In this document: one piece after another, positions 33,041 through 43,191 of the stretch
Position numbering within the stretch: position 1 is the first letter of the stretch
Layout of the letters: each line of letters begins with the position of its first letter
Source: Panaeolus papilionaceus
Lineage: Eukaryota; Basidiomycota; Agaricomycetes; Agaricales
NCBI GenBank assembly: GCA_015501605.1
Contig: JADNRZ010000014.1
Location: forward strand, 992,001-1,056,000
Length of the DNA: 64,000 nucleotides
Reading direction: 5' to 3'
Program-made: the position numbers and the translations under genes
Notes under the pieces: model-generated
Database searches by the model: none
What the model saw: only the letters and a program-made list of their open reading frames with translations
What the model was told of the DNA's origin: nothing

Positions 33041-34349
33041 TTCAAGATTGGGGATCGCGGTTGGGCAGTAGGTAAATATGCACAAAGAGGGGCTTCGATA
33101 ATGTCTGAACTTGAAACAAGATGTGAGACAGATACTAGGACGTCCAAAGTAAAATTTAGTACCAATCGACACAGGGGATGAAAGATGAGAGGGAAAGATG
33201 AACTGATACGGTGGGAAGGTGAAAGCTATGTTCCCGTCCTTTTATAAGTGGGAACATTGCGGAGGAAGGTCCCGACTGGATTATGTAGAACCATTCAATC
33301 AATCGTTCTTCTCAGTGAGAACTGGACGTATCGAGTTCTTCGGTCGGAGGTGAAATTGGCTTGGAATCCTTGACGAATCGAGTAAAATGCGGGGTAAAGG
33401 CGCTGCCCCCGGATTGGCATGTAGATGTGATTCGGCAGAGGGTTGACGCTGATATCCAAGTCCGTCGTAGTAATTTTGACGCCTGATATTAATGAATCCA
33501 CTTCAATACCATAAAAAATACGAACAAAGCACCCTCCCCTTCTCTTAAAAAGATGTTGCTGCACACCGAGGATCCATACTTGCGAAGGAGACGGTGGGAG
33601 TGGGTCCAATTATGTCCCGATTTGACAATATATGGGGTCATATGACCACCCTGCTGACCACATTTACAGGAAATTGGATTTTAGGCCCATCTTGTTGGTA
33701 TTTGATCTACATTTCTATCATTTTTGGACAGTGGTTTGGACCATTTCTCTATGGCGTCCGTAAATCGCATGCTACATGCCTGGAACGACCCTGCAATGGC
33801 CTAGGATAAATAGGTAGTATAATCATATCGAATGAGAACTTCCTTTTTGGAGATGAAGAGTCAACTATTCAAGTGGAATTTATGGGAAGCCACGTGGCGT
33901 AAATTCACGGTGTTCAGGACTTTACTAGTCAATCCTTCCTCCTTAATTTCATTCGGGACCTTCGATGGTGCTCCCATCCGATGCTGATGTATACTAGGGC
34001 CTTCGTTGTGGCGACAAAGCAAAATCTTGTCTGGTGTACTGACTAGCAGGCGCGAAGGGCGTTCCCACAAAGGTGTGTATGGAAATTGACGCGCAGAGTG
34101 TTTATTGCTCGAACCAGTGGGGTGGTGACCGGAATGTTATAAGAGAAGGGCCTTATGATATAACTTCAGTGTTAACATGCCCCGGACGACATGCTTTTTG
34201 AATATGCCTTGCTTTGGACTGAGACCATCCACTGGCAACCAGTGCTTATTACTTGATTTTATAAGCGTAAAGCCTACTGATGGAGAACAACAAGGTTTAA
34301 AGTACTGAGTATCCTGGTGGAGTGGGGAGATTTGTAGGCGTGTGTGGGC
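33041..34349. other. intergenic region before the hAT element
   Basis: Contains the promoter of the Cys-rich gene (TATA-like at about 33238-33246, minus strand). Frames at 33295-33609 (-) and 33594-33809 (+) show no motif. Confidence 0.4.
34342..34349. repeat. left 8-bp target-site duplication of the hAT element
   Basis: GTGTGGGC directly before the left end; the same 8 bp follow the right end at 35332-35339. Confidence 0.85.
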
Positions 34350-35331
34350 TAGTGTTGTTGTCGAGTCGAGCGAGTCGAGTCGAGTTGAAAAACTCGTTAA
34401 ACTCGTTTATGCGAGTTTTGATCGAGTTCAACTCGGTCTAAACGAGTTCACTCGTTAGTTTGTTTCGCTCAACACATGTGATCACCGCAGCCAATGGCAT
34501 CGCTCTGTTTTGACAGAACCCTTGCCAGGGACGCAGGGTGACGAAGGCTCAACCCAAGCTGACGTACAGTCGTAGCGAAACTGTTGGATGTCCTGGAATT
34601 CCATAAATACATGGTATATTTTTATTGTAGGTGTAACTTGGTTAGTCATATTAGGTGAAAAACATGTAGATTAAGATACAGTATACAAGAGTATACATTG
34701 CAATTTGCCCCATGATAAATTATAATAATATATGAAGGGTCACCTCGGCATCGTACAGCATTTGAGTTGTCAACATTTACCATCTACTTCTTCAAGTTCA
34801 ATCATCACAGCAAGGGGTAGAGGATCTTGAGCGACTCACTGTTGATCCGGCAGCTATCGTCGTTTCCCTTTCTTTGCAGGACCTCCTGACTACCCATATC
34901 CATATCTTGCAATTTAAAATTAGCCTCTCTGATGTTACATATGTCTGTCCTTTATCACAAGTTGGCACAAGGATCACTCATTATTATGTCAAAGAATCAA
35001 CCCCTACTTAAACCTCTTCATACTGTCAATGGTTATTCTGAGTTATGCAAGGCTAGTACTCATGAAAATCACGAAGACTTGATGTTGCAATAGATAGCTA
35101 AAGCCTAATATTAATGTATTATGTAGTGGTATTCAAGTCTATGCGAGTATTATTATTCAAAGCTCAATAGAATTTCCCCTTCCCTGGTGAAGTCACATGG
35201 ATCGTGTGTAAACTCGTTTAAAACTCGATAACTCGCGAGTTTCAACTCGACTCGCTCGAACCAAACGAGTTGCAACTCGTTCACAACTCGACTCGTTTAA
35301 ACGAGTTCAACTCGACTCGACAACAACACTA
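34350..35331. mobile_element. non-autonomous hAT-superfamily element (982 bp)
   Basis: The element starts TAGTGTTGTTGTCGAGTCGA and ends with its exact inverse; the perfect terminal inverted repeat is 21 bp. An 8-bp target duplication (GTGTGGGC) flanks it, as expected for hAT transposons. Both ends carry dense CGAGT/ACTCG motifs in both orientations over about 110 bp, which look like subterminal transposase-binding repeats. The middle is AT-rich and has no open frame over 60 codons, so it must be mobilised by a transposase elsewhere. Identical ends and an intact duplication point to recent insertion. It sits between the Cys-rich gene and the first PLAC8 gene. Confidence 0.9.
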
Positions 35332-35339
35332 GTGTGGGC
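35332..35339. repeat. right 8-bp target-site duplication of the hAT element
   Basis: GTGTGGGC immediately after the right terminal inverted repeat, identical to 34342-34349. Confidence 0.85.
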
Positions 35340-35451
35340 GGTACTTTCATACCGTAACGCAGCCAGCGCTGAAGTTGAGGTGTCATGATGACCAAATTGG
35401 CAACTAATTGATTAAACTTATCATATCCCCGGACCCACGCAATTAGCGAGA

Positions 35452-35461
35452 CATATATATA
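35452..35461 (+). promoter_or_regulatory. possible TATA box of PLAC8 gene 1
   Basis: An ATATATATAAGG block lies about 150 bp before the start codon at 35607. The hAT element ends only about 120 bp further upstream and could influence this promoter. Confidence 0.45.
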
Positions 35462-35606
35462 AGGCGACTGAGTTTCATCACCATCATCACTTTTCCCCCA
35501 CCTCCTTGCTGGTCAAGTTGGTTAAACCAAGAGTCGCTGGTCGCTCTCTCTCTCGATTGTCCCCACAAACACCTGACATCCAACCCCAAACCCTCTCAGT
35601 ATCGAC

Positions 35607-36237
35607 ATGTCTCAAGCTCCAGGCTCAGCTCGTGTGTACCAGCAACAACCAGTCGCATCTGGTGGGATGGTCGTCGTTCCAGGAGGAGGAGGAAACAGAA
35701 ACGCTATGAATATTCCGGTAGATGACGATGGTAGAAAATGGAGCCACGGATTGTGTGGTTGTTGTGGGTCTTGCGGAACCTGTGCGTCGCCATCTCCTCG
35801 TCCTATTTATGGATTGAAACTGATACTTGAAACTCTTTACGCTGTGATTGCAGGTGTGATTTCATGTTGCTTCCCATGCGTCACCTACGGACAGAATCGA
35901 CACCGCTTTGAGCATCTGTCGCTCCACGGTGCACCTAATCCCAACCATCACGGTAAAATCTTCTCTGGTAGCTGTTTCCAGCATGGTCTTCTTACCATGT
36001 GTGGCCTTGGATTCCTGATGCAGGTGAGTATTGTGCCGAATGATATTTAAACTCTGGGCCCCATCTCATAAATATGCGTAGATGGGCACCCGTGGAGCAA
36101 TTCGCAGCCGATATAACATCAAGGGCGGTTCGTGTGGGGATTGTTGCACTTCATGCTTCTGTGGACCTTGCGCCCTCACTCAGGAATCAAGGGAGCTAGA
36201 CCTAGAGGAGCAGTCCTTCCTTCCTCAAAGATATTAA
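35607..36237 (+). CDS. PLAC8-family cysteine-rich protein 1 (166 aa)
   Basis: Three exons (35607-35781, 35854-36023, 36082-36237) sum to 501 nt. PLAC8 proteins are small Cys-rich membrane-associated proteins; plant and fungal members have been linked to metal (cadmium, zinc) resistance and cell-size control. The pattern is clear: W-S-H-G-L-C-G-C-C-G-S-C-G-T-C, then S-C-C-F-P-C-V-T-Y-G-Q-N, then a middle hydrophobic stretch G-L-L-T-M-C-G-L-G-F-L. Next comes C-G-D-C-C-T-S-C-F-C-G-P-C-A-L-T-Q-E-S-R-E. The N-terminal 45 residues are Gly/Val/Pro-rich. The protein ends shortly after the acidic E-L-D-L-E-E. It is followed on the same strand by a second, very different PLAC8 gene. Confidence 0.9.
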
Positions 36238-36943
36238 TTGTGTCAATAGTATTTTTTTCTTAGGGGTTTTGGTGTAGATCTAATGAAGTCAGGTTTTTCG
36301 GGTGGTTGAAAATAAAATCATCCCTTATGACACCAAATGCTAACTTCTAAGCACATTTATGAGCATAAATAAGGTATTCATAAATCTATTTACCTACTGG
36401 AGTCTTCGACATCAACCAAAACAGTGAAGATCGGGTTGTGGTTGAATTGGCAGACACTGAGGGGACGGTTTGGATGCCGAACGCGTGTCTAAAAATAGCA
36501 CACCCACTAGCAATGCCATGCGACGAGAACTCGATCATGTTCGGTCTCGATTAGGTCGATCATGTAGCGTTGGTCGCTAAAAAGCGTTTCCGTGTCGATT
36601 TGACCCTTCTGCTCCAATGTCAGACACTATTGGAAAGGTATTAAAGTCATGGAAAATGCGAGACATACCCAGTCCATCTCTTGACTTTAATCCACGACCA
36701 TCGCTGTCTTTCATCTTCACAAACCCAGCTCCGTTCACCTTTTTTCATTACCTTTTTCACTGCCAGTTGACCTGGCTAAATCTCTGCGAGAGTTTAGGAT
36801 CACCAGCGCTACAATCACTACTCATTTGCCTCTCTTAACCACACCCAAATTGCGACTGGATCGCTATTCTTCGCCCAGCAATTCGCACCTGTCCCAAGAG
36901 AAGCCGTCTTCATCACCACCCACCCACCCAACTCTTTAATACC
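36238..36943. other. spacer between the two PLAC8 genes
   Basis: No separate gene is supported. The frame at 36617-36838 (+) has no motif; the last 200 bp are CT-rich and probably promoter and 5' leader of the second PLAC8 gene. Confidence 0.4.
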
Positions 36944-38450
36944 ATGCTCGCTGGCAACTCCACTGCGGGAAACCCTTCCAACCAGTTTAAGGAGTTCCAA
37001 GCTTCTTGTCTGCCCGCGAGAGCCATGGATGCATCTGAGACACCCTCCACTGCACCCATCTCCTTCTCGCCAACAATACCACCTCCCAGCTATCAACGCG
37101 GGGGAGAACGAGGAACATCACATCAGGCGGCTGACGATGCAGAATGTCCTTCCTCTGCTTCCAGTCACGCCTCGTCTGACTCTCTCTCATCCATCACCAC
37201 TTCACCATCATCCACCCACTCCTCACCAACAGCCGACACATTCACGGAGTCGCACTCCAAAGACTCTCCTCACTCGGACTCGGTTGGCCCATATAACGGC
37301 GATACACCTATGAATCCCATCAGCAAAAGAACTGCAGAGCTCTGCGAGTCAAGGAGGACCCGTCAGCGATACATGTCTCATCCACCTATCAGTCCCTCCA
37401 CTACGCACAAGCGGGGTTCCACGAAGAAAGAAGGACTCCAGCACATCGCTGAGAATGAACCTGTCGAGTTTCACTCAACCAATTCCCATGAATTGACCCG
37501 AGGTCGCAGCCACCAGGGTCTCTCCAGAAATCTTCACAAAAAGAGACCTCAAATGGACCAACGCAAATCCACATCTGCCACACTGCGGGTCGCCCTCCAT
37601 GTCTCCGCTAAGGACAAGATCAAGGCAGCAGACCTTGACCCCTTGCGTTTTGAGGAGCAGGTGGAGAAGAAGGCAGCCATTGTAGCCGCCACGGCTGCTG
37701 CATGGGCAGTGAAGCAGAATCGCGCTCAGGCCAACGCTGGGTCCGACAAGCGATTTAACTTGCAAGTTCGGGAAGGTTCAGGGCCATCATTTGACATCAT
37801 CCAGACAAGCGTCCTTCCTTCACCTCCTTCACCTGCTGCGCTATGCGACCAAAAGCAGGTTGTTAACCAGCAGCCTGGTCTCCACCCCGTGATGTCCGCT
37901 TCGCAAAACAGCCTCGCTACATCGTCTACTGGTGCCAGAGACTGGAGCTCTGGGAGGTATTCTGCCGACGAGCACTTTGGTTTAGGTATGTCAATTTTAG
38001 TGTTGTGTTTCTTCATGATACTAAATTTTCCTACCTTCACTTTGTCCAGCCGCGTGCTGCCCAGGTGTCGCTTATGCTCGGAACAAATCTCGCCTTGCTC
38101 ATCTTGAGGAGATGAATGCGCCTCACCCTGGGGTTATTGCGACCGCCAATGACATCAGTACAGGAGAACCGCAACTCAAATCCTTTTTCCACCCTCTTTC
38201 ATGGGCATCATGCCTAGCATACACCTTCCTCTCCCCGCTCTGCCTCTCGTCGTACTCGCAGAGCAAACACAGAGCGAAAACACGAAAAAGATACGGTATT
38301 GGAGGCGATGGGCGTAGCGACTGTACCGCCTCATTATTTTGTGGACCTTGTGAATTGGCGAGAGAGAGCAGAGAGATTGTGCTTGAGGAAGATAGTCAGG
38401 CTGATGCAATGGATCGCAGAGCAGGAGTTTCGTGGAAGGGCGTTGTTTGA
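36944..38450 (+). CDS. PLAC8-domain protein 2 with long disordered N-terminus (480 aa)
   Basis: Two exons (36944-37985 and 38050-38450) sum to 1443 nt. The first roughly 340 residues are low-complexity (Ser/Thr/Pro/His-rich, then basic), with a short helical block A-A-I-V-A-A-T-A-A-A-W-A-V-K near 245. The PLAC8 domain starts at D-W-S-S-G and runs A-A-C-C-P-G-V-A-Y-A-R-N-K-S-R-L to C-G-P-C-E-L-A-R-E-S-R-E-I-V-L-E-E. The first C-G-x-C cluster present in gene 1 is missing here (W-S-S-G-R-Y-S-A-D), so the domain is atypical. The intron falls just before C-C-P-G. An upstream disordered tail suggests protein interaction or regulation; there is no direct evidence of function. Confidence 0.82.
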
Positions 38451-38767
38451 ATGTACGTTTCTTTTAGATAGTTGCTGCGAAATAAAAGTATAATTAACAT
38501 CAATGGACTGGACATTTTCGACGACGTAACGTACTTGATGAGAATGAAGAACACCTCTGTGGCCAATGAGTAGGCGAATGAAAAAGGCAAAAAAATAATA
38601 TCGCACTTGAAAGTGCGACAAAAAAACACCACTATCTGGAGGGAAAAGTGTTAATGACATGTAATGTTTTCATCCTCCAAGTCAATGGTTGATGTCGCGC
38701 GATTTTACGAAATGGTGAATAGCATTAGCATTAGGGTAGTACGGGAATTGCAAAATAAATACTTGAA
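38451..38767. other. short convergent interval
   Basis: About 320 bp between the 3' ends of PLAC8 gene 2 and the mitochondrial-protein gene. No gene is visible. Confidence 0.5.
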
Positions 38768-39884
38768 TTAAGCTTGAGCCTCTGCTCGGACTGGTGAAGG
38801 CCGCACAACGGGAATTTTCAGAATGGTTTTTTTCTGCTCCCCTGCCTGCTTCCCACCCAAGGTAATACCAGCTCCACCATTTGCCCTATCAGCCACGTCT
38901 GTCTTAACCAATGCCCATGCAGTCCACTTCTTCCATCTTCTCTCTTCCGGTGACGAAGCAGTGGTGAGGTCGACGTCCTCGTTCGCAATTTTCTCGTTGA
39001 TTGAAGGCAGTAACTGTCTGGCAGCGTTAATGGACTCGGGGGATTTCTCCTTGAAACAGGCATAGGCAACAAATGCTGCGGTGGTTAGGTCGTCTGAAAC
39101 TTCTCCAAGGCCATATATCGGCATGTAAGAAGCAGCGAGGAGAGTATCTTTGAGGGGGTTTGTCGTGTACATGGAATGGAGGAGTTGTCGTGCCGCTGGT
39201 AGGTTGAGAGTTACGTGGTACTTGGCAAAATTTCCGAAGACTTCCAATGAGAGGGATTGGGCATCAAGCTCTTCACAACGACCTAGAAACAAAAATTACG
39301 CGCGTGTGGGTAGGGGAATGGGTCCAACAGAACATATACACGTACGAGCGAATGATTCTGCGAAACGACACGGTAGTTTCGCCTCCCCGTCCGTGTATTT
39401 GGGCAGAATGTCAACAATTTGCTGCAACTGCTCTGCGGAAGTCGCAAACTGCAAGAGTTGAAGGAGTGTCCGTTCCTTGAATTTTGGCGTGTCTACTGAC
39501 GGCGTACGGCCAACACGTGGGGTAAGAAAACCAATCTGCTGGTCGAACAAGGCCTTCCTCTTCTCGTCACTGAGCTTTCTGCGAGCCCGGGTTGCTTCCG
39601 CTGCATTGGTAGTTGAAGTTGAGCCTTCCGACGACACAGTGCTGGGCTCCTTGACGAGGTCTTCTTCTACAAATGCATCCTCTGCAAAAAGGTCATCTAC
39701 TACGACCTTGCTTTTCTTTTTCTGGACTACGTGTTCAATTTAGTCTTGACGCTTCGGCAGAAAATTCGGGAAATGCAGACGCACCAACCGGTGTAATGTG
39801 GATGGCACGACGCTGTCGTGCAAAGTTTTGCAACGAAGGGCGTCGTAGGGTATTCAACAGGGTCCTGGCGAAAATGCTGATCAT
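38768..39884 (-). CDS. predicted mitochondrial protein, helical, unknown function (328 aa)
   Basis: Three exons (39789-39884, 39346-39721, 38768-39282) sum to 987 nt. The start M-I-S-I-F-A-R-T-L-L-N-T-L-R-R and the following Arg-rich, acid-free stretch (Q-N-F-A-R-Q-R-R-A-I-H) form a typical mitochondrial presequence. After a charged linker the protein is largely alpha-helical (L-L-Q-F-A-T-S-A-E-Q-L-Q-Q-I; V-F-G-N-F-A-K-Y-H-V-T-L; A-R-Q-L-L-H-S-M), recalling helical-repeat mitochondrial RNA or ribosome factors. The exon 2 acceptor must be the GTCCAG site; the GTAG five bases before it would put a stop in frame. A mitoribosomal or translation role is an inference from the fold-like pattern only. 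Confidence 0.75.
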
Positions 39885-40331
39885 CGCAGTGCGCGTCGAG
39901 GTTGTAGTTTTCCTCGTCGCGATTCGTAACGAGCAAAGTCCGTTGTTTGATTATGACATCCGGGCCAAATAATCCCATCAAATTGCGCCGGACCGCAATT
40001 CGGGTTTTGCCACAGCCTATTCTCGAGACTCGAAGTTCAAGCAGGGTTCGACATAGACCTTGCTTTTACTGAGCTATCACACTTTATTTTGAAACTGAGC
40101 TTTTGTATCCAATTGGAATAAGCATGCCGGTGTAGGCACTTAATAGTCTAATACAAAAATATTTAATCTGTAGCCGTTCTACTAGCGGTCGGAACCATGT
40201 AGATAAGAGGTAGAAAAGGGAAGTGGAATGATAGTACTACATGCAAATGTCCGGAAAAGCCGTACAATACACCAGCGAAAAAAATTCGAAGGAATCAAGA
40301 AAGAAAGTGGGTCAGACAGAACATAATAATT
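39885..40331. other. interval upstream of the mitochondrial-protein gene
   Basis: About 450 bp between its start codon and the 3' end of the first DUF6533 gene. No gene is recognised. Confidence 0.45.
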
Positions 40332-42304
40332 TCACTCAATAATAATAATGCTTCTACGGTCCATTATAGGGGCAGTTCTCGGCTCTGGTGGCGCATAGCC
40401 GCGCCCAACAGCCTGAGGTCTTTCTGCCCGAAGAGTCCGCAGCCTGTTCAGATCATAGGTATTCAGGTTGATTGCCCCCTGACTATGTATTGTAATGTCG
40501 CCATCTACTGTTGGATGTCTATCCGTATATCTCCTTGACATCGACGTCTGTGAGACATGTGCTTGACTGTTGATAGTGCGGCTGACTTGACGGACATTAA
40601 ACATTGTCCGATTCGCCAAGACGCAGGACATGGCGACAGTGAAGCCTATGGGGACCTCCAAAAGAGATGTCTAGTTTTACTTGATGTCAGCGTTCAGTCT
40701 CGATAGATAACGGGTCGTACTTACAGGTTGGGTGACCCAAATGATGAGGCAGGTCATGTATGCTGCCGTTATGCTTTATGAACTTTAGAATTTGTCGAAA
40801 TGATAGCCTCGTGTGACGTACACAACGAAATAAAGGACTGAATCCCTGATCAGAATTCCGACCAACTGCCTTCCGTTCTGAAATAGTGAACCTTGTGAGC
40901 GGAACGTCTGCAGCCCACGGAAAAAGGCCAGGCCGCAAAGTAGGCATTCGTAGGCCAGCATTGGAATCCAGAACACGTAGAAATTGTCTGATACATGACC
41001 TGGGACGCAGAACTTCCCATTAGGGATAGGCAGGGCGGTTGCTATGTTGATAAATATGTCAGGTGGTATGTAAATTAGCGCTCGATACTGGCTGCATTCA
41101 ACTTACCGACTACTTTGTCAAGCACAGAGTGTAGAACCCATGACGATGTCAGGACCGATGCAGCAAAGCCTATCATCATTACTGCCAGCACCTTTTTGTT
41201 GAGAGAATATAAGGCGTAAATGCGCATTTGCAGAATGCCTAGGTAATAGGTTGTGCGTTGTCGACCTGCCCATTCTCTCGGACGATAATTCGGCACATAC
41301 CTTCAGCTAGCATACAAGCTATTAGCCCCGTCCATCCTTGCCATAGGAAGAAATGTTTGCCTGCCAAAAATAAAGGAAGCTGATCGGCAAAGTTTAGCTT
41401 TCGAGAAAGTCGATATTACGTACAACTAAATCAAGAAATGTCAAAGAGTGTCCAATAATATAGGGCATGGCGGTCAGTCATCGGATAATGACATTTAAAA
41501 GGCGGCGTTTAAGCTCACAACTATGCATCAGCAGAATGGAAGGTCGGGGGCAATGATAAGCACTAGAACCTTGGACTCGGCTGTCAACACGGGGGAAATG
41601 ATGGACTCACAGAGTTGCTAAGCGTCGGTGAAAAAAAGCCTGAGTAAAGTAAGCAGTCAGCGACACAGCTTCCCTCGATCCGAAGTCCTCGAGAAGTCCC
41701 TACCATAGTTATTGAAGCTGATAGTACGAGAAATTCTCGCCATAAACATTTTGTCATTCTCTGGCGTTTCGACAGAGACTCACAGTGTGGCTGCCAAGCA
41801 GTAGTACCTATTCTGTCCATCGAAAAGCATGGTGTCAATATTTTTACGGCGCAATGGGGTGTTCTGGATACTCACTGCAAAGAACAAGACCTTTCCTAGT
41901 GACCACGGGCTGCTCTGCACGATGCATATCGAATTAATCGACTTTGCGCCTCTCCATGAAGACCGTGAAACCACCAACGTACCCATATCAGATTGATCTA
42001 CGAACCACCCAGTGTTAAATGATATTTCGCGCCCCTCAAGTCACCAAAAAACCCACCTCCTTGTCCAATGTCACGACTAGACGAAAACTCCTCCTAAGTA
42101 CGGTTTTCGGGCACTCTGAAGGGCGGGCACGTACTGTGGTCATATATGATAATAGTTGAAGAGCCAACTGTATTCCAAAAAACCGTCAATATCCTATACT
42201 ATTTACACGCGCTCGGGCTCATTTCACTCACGTTGTGAGTATCGAGTGACCTGTATATGCTCGAGTCCTGTTATCAGGGTTTGTATGAGAGAGGCTAGTG
42301 ACAT
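40332..42304 (-). CDS. DUF6533-family membrane protein A (351 aa)
   Basis: Fifteen exons: 42232-42304, 42135-42167, 42057-42076, 41983-41997, 41876-41914, 41784-41812, 41704-41717, 41611-41639, 41519-41520, 41424-41425, 41301-41360, 41107-41238, 40822-41041, 40725-40773, 40332-40670 (1056 nt in total). This is the multi-pass family abundant in mushroom genomes. Signature blocks are G-S-S-T-I-I-I-Y-D-H, T-L-D-K-E-I-N-L-I-W, P-W-S-L-G-K-V-L-F-F, N-R-Y-Y-C-L-A-A, W-Q-G-W-T-G-L-I-A-C-M-L-A-E and R-I-Y-A-L-Y-S-L-N-K-K. About seven hydrophobic segments can be counted. Several exons are minute, including two of only 2 nt (41519-41520, 41424-41425) needed to encode S-F-C. The function of the family is unknown; 7-TM receptor-like roles have been suggested. 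It is a tandem paralogue of the gene at 43192-45057. Confidence 0.85.
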
Positions 42305-43191
42305 GACATGGACGTTCGAACGCACGTCGTCAGTACGGGCAAAGGGGAATCAAGAATGGGTCAAAATATATTCCTGGTTCCTTTTCACTGCATATATGCA
42401 ACTAACTTTACTTTTGATAGGGCGAAGCCAAGAGATTCGAGGGGGCCACGGAGGCGCGGCATCTTCTGCCGAGAAGTCTCCTCGACCAACTGCTGAGCCT
42501 CGTGAGTACGTAGTGGCGAATTTTCAAATAGCTGCTTGCCGACGAGAAGAGAAACCATAAAAAGTTGTAAAATGACCACGACACACGGAATAACTCCGCT
42601 CCTGTAAGTTTCTACAAACCCTTTCCTGGAAACGCAGTTAAACAACCACTCCATTCCAGCAACATTTGACGACTACAGCCTGTGGTCATGTAAATGGTAC
42701 TCTGGACTCTTGTTGCTAGTTACAACAGAGAGCAACATTTTGTGACACAATCTCCAAACAATCTCCCTGCTATCTGCTGCAAGGCACACACATTTTATAT
42801 GGGGATTGCAGTCCGTATTGATGGAGGGTTTGTGGGGATCTGGACTCTGGAGCCCTTACTCATCCTCATCCTGCCTAACAGCGGTCGCTCCATAAGTTGA
42901 TACAGCTTCCTTATCGAGCTATAACCCTTGCCAGGGCGATCCTTACACCTCATATACATCAACTATTTATGACTACTAAAAATACACATGCTGTGATAAA
43001 TAATGAAAAGGATAAGAATAAAGCAAATGAGTGTGTTGACGATGTGTATATATCAATAATCAGTCCAACTATGTCCGCCCCAGCGCATCAGTAGACAATC
43101 AGAAAACCCTGAAACCCTGGCGAAGCCACGATAACCAAGAGGTCATGCGTGGCAATTACATATAAGTAAACCAAGCGTTTGCATTTCAACA
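42305..43191. other. spacer between the DUF6533 genes
   Basis: About 890 bp. Frames at 42385-42654 (-) and 42694-42900 (+) have no motif. It should contain the promoter of gene A. Confidence 0.4.

Noticed and set aside
39722..39726. GTAG acceptor for exon 2 of the mitochondrial-protein gene
   Set aside because: It brings a stop codon into frame; the CAG five bases later keeps the frame open.
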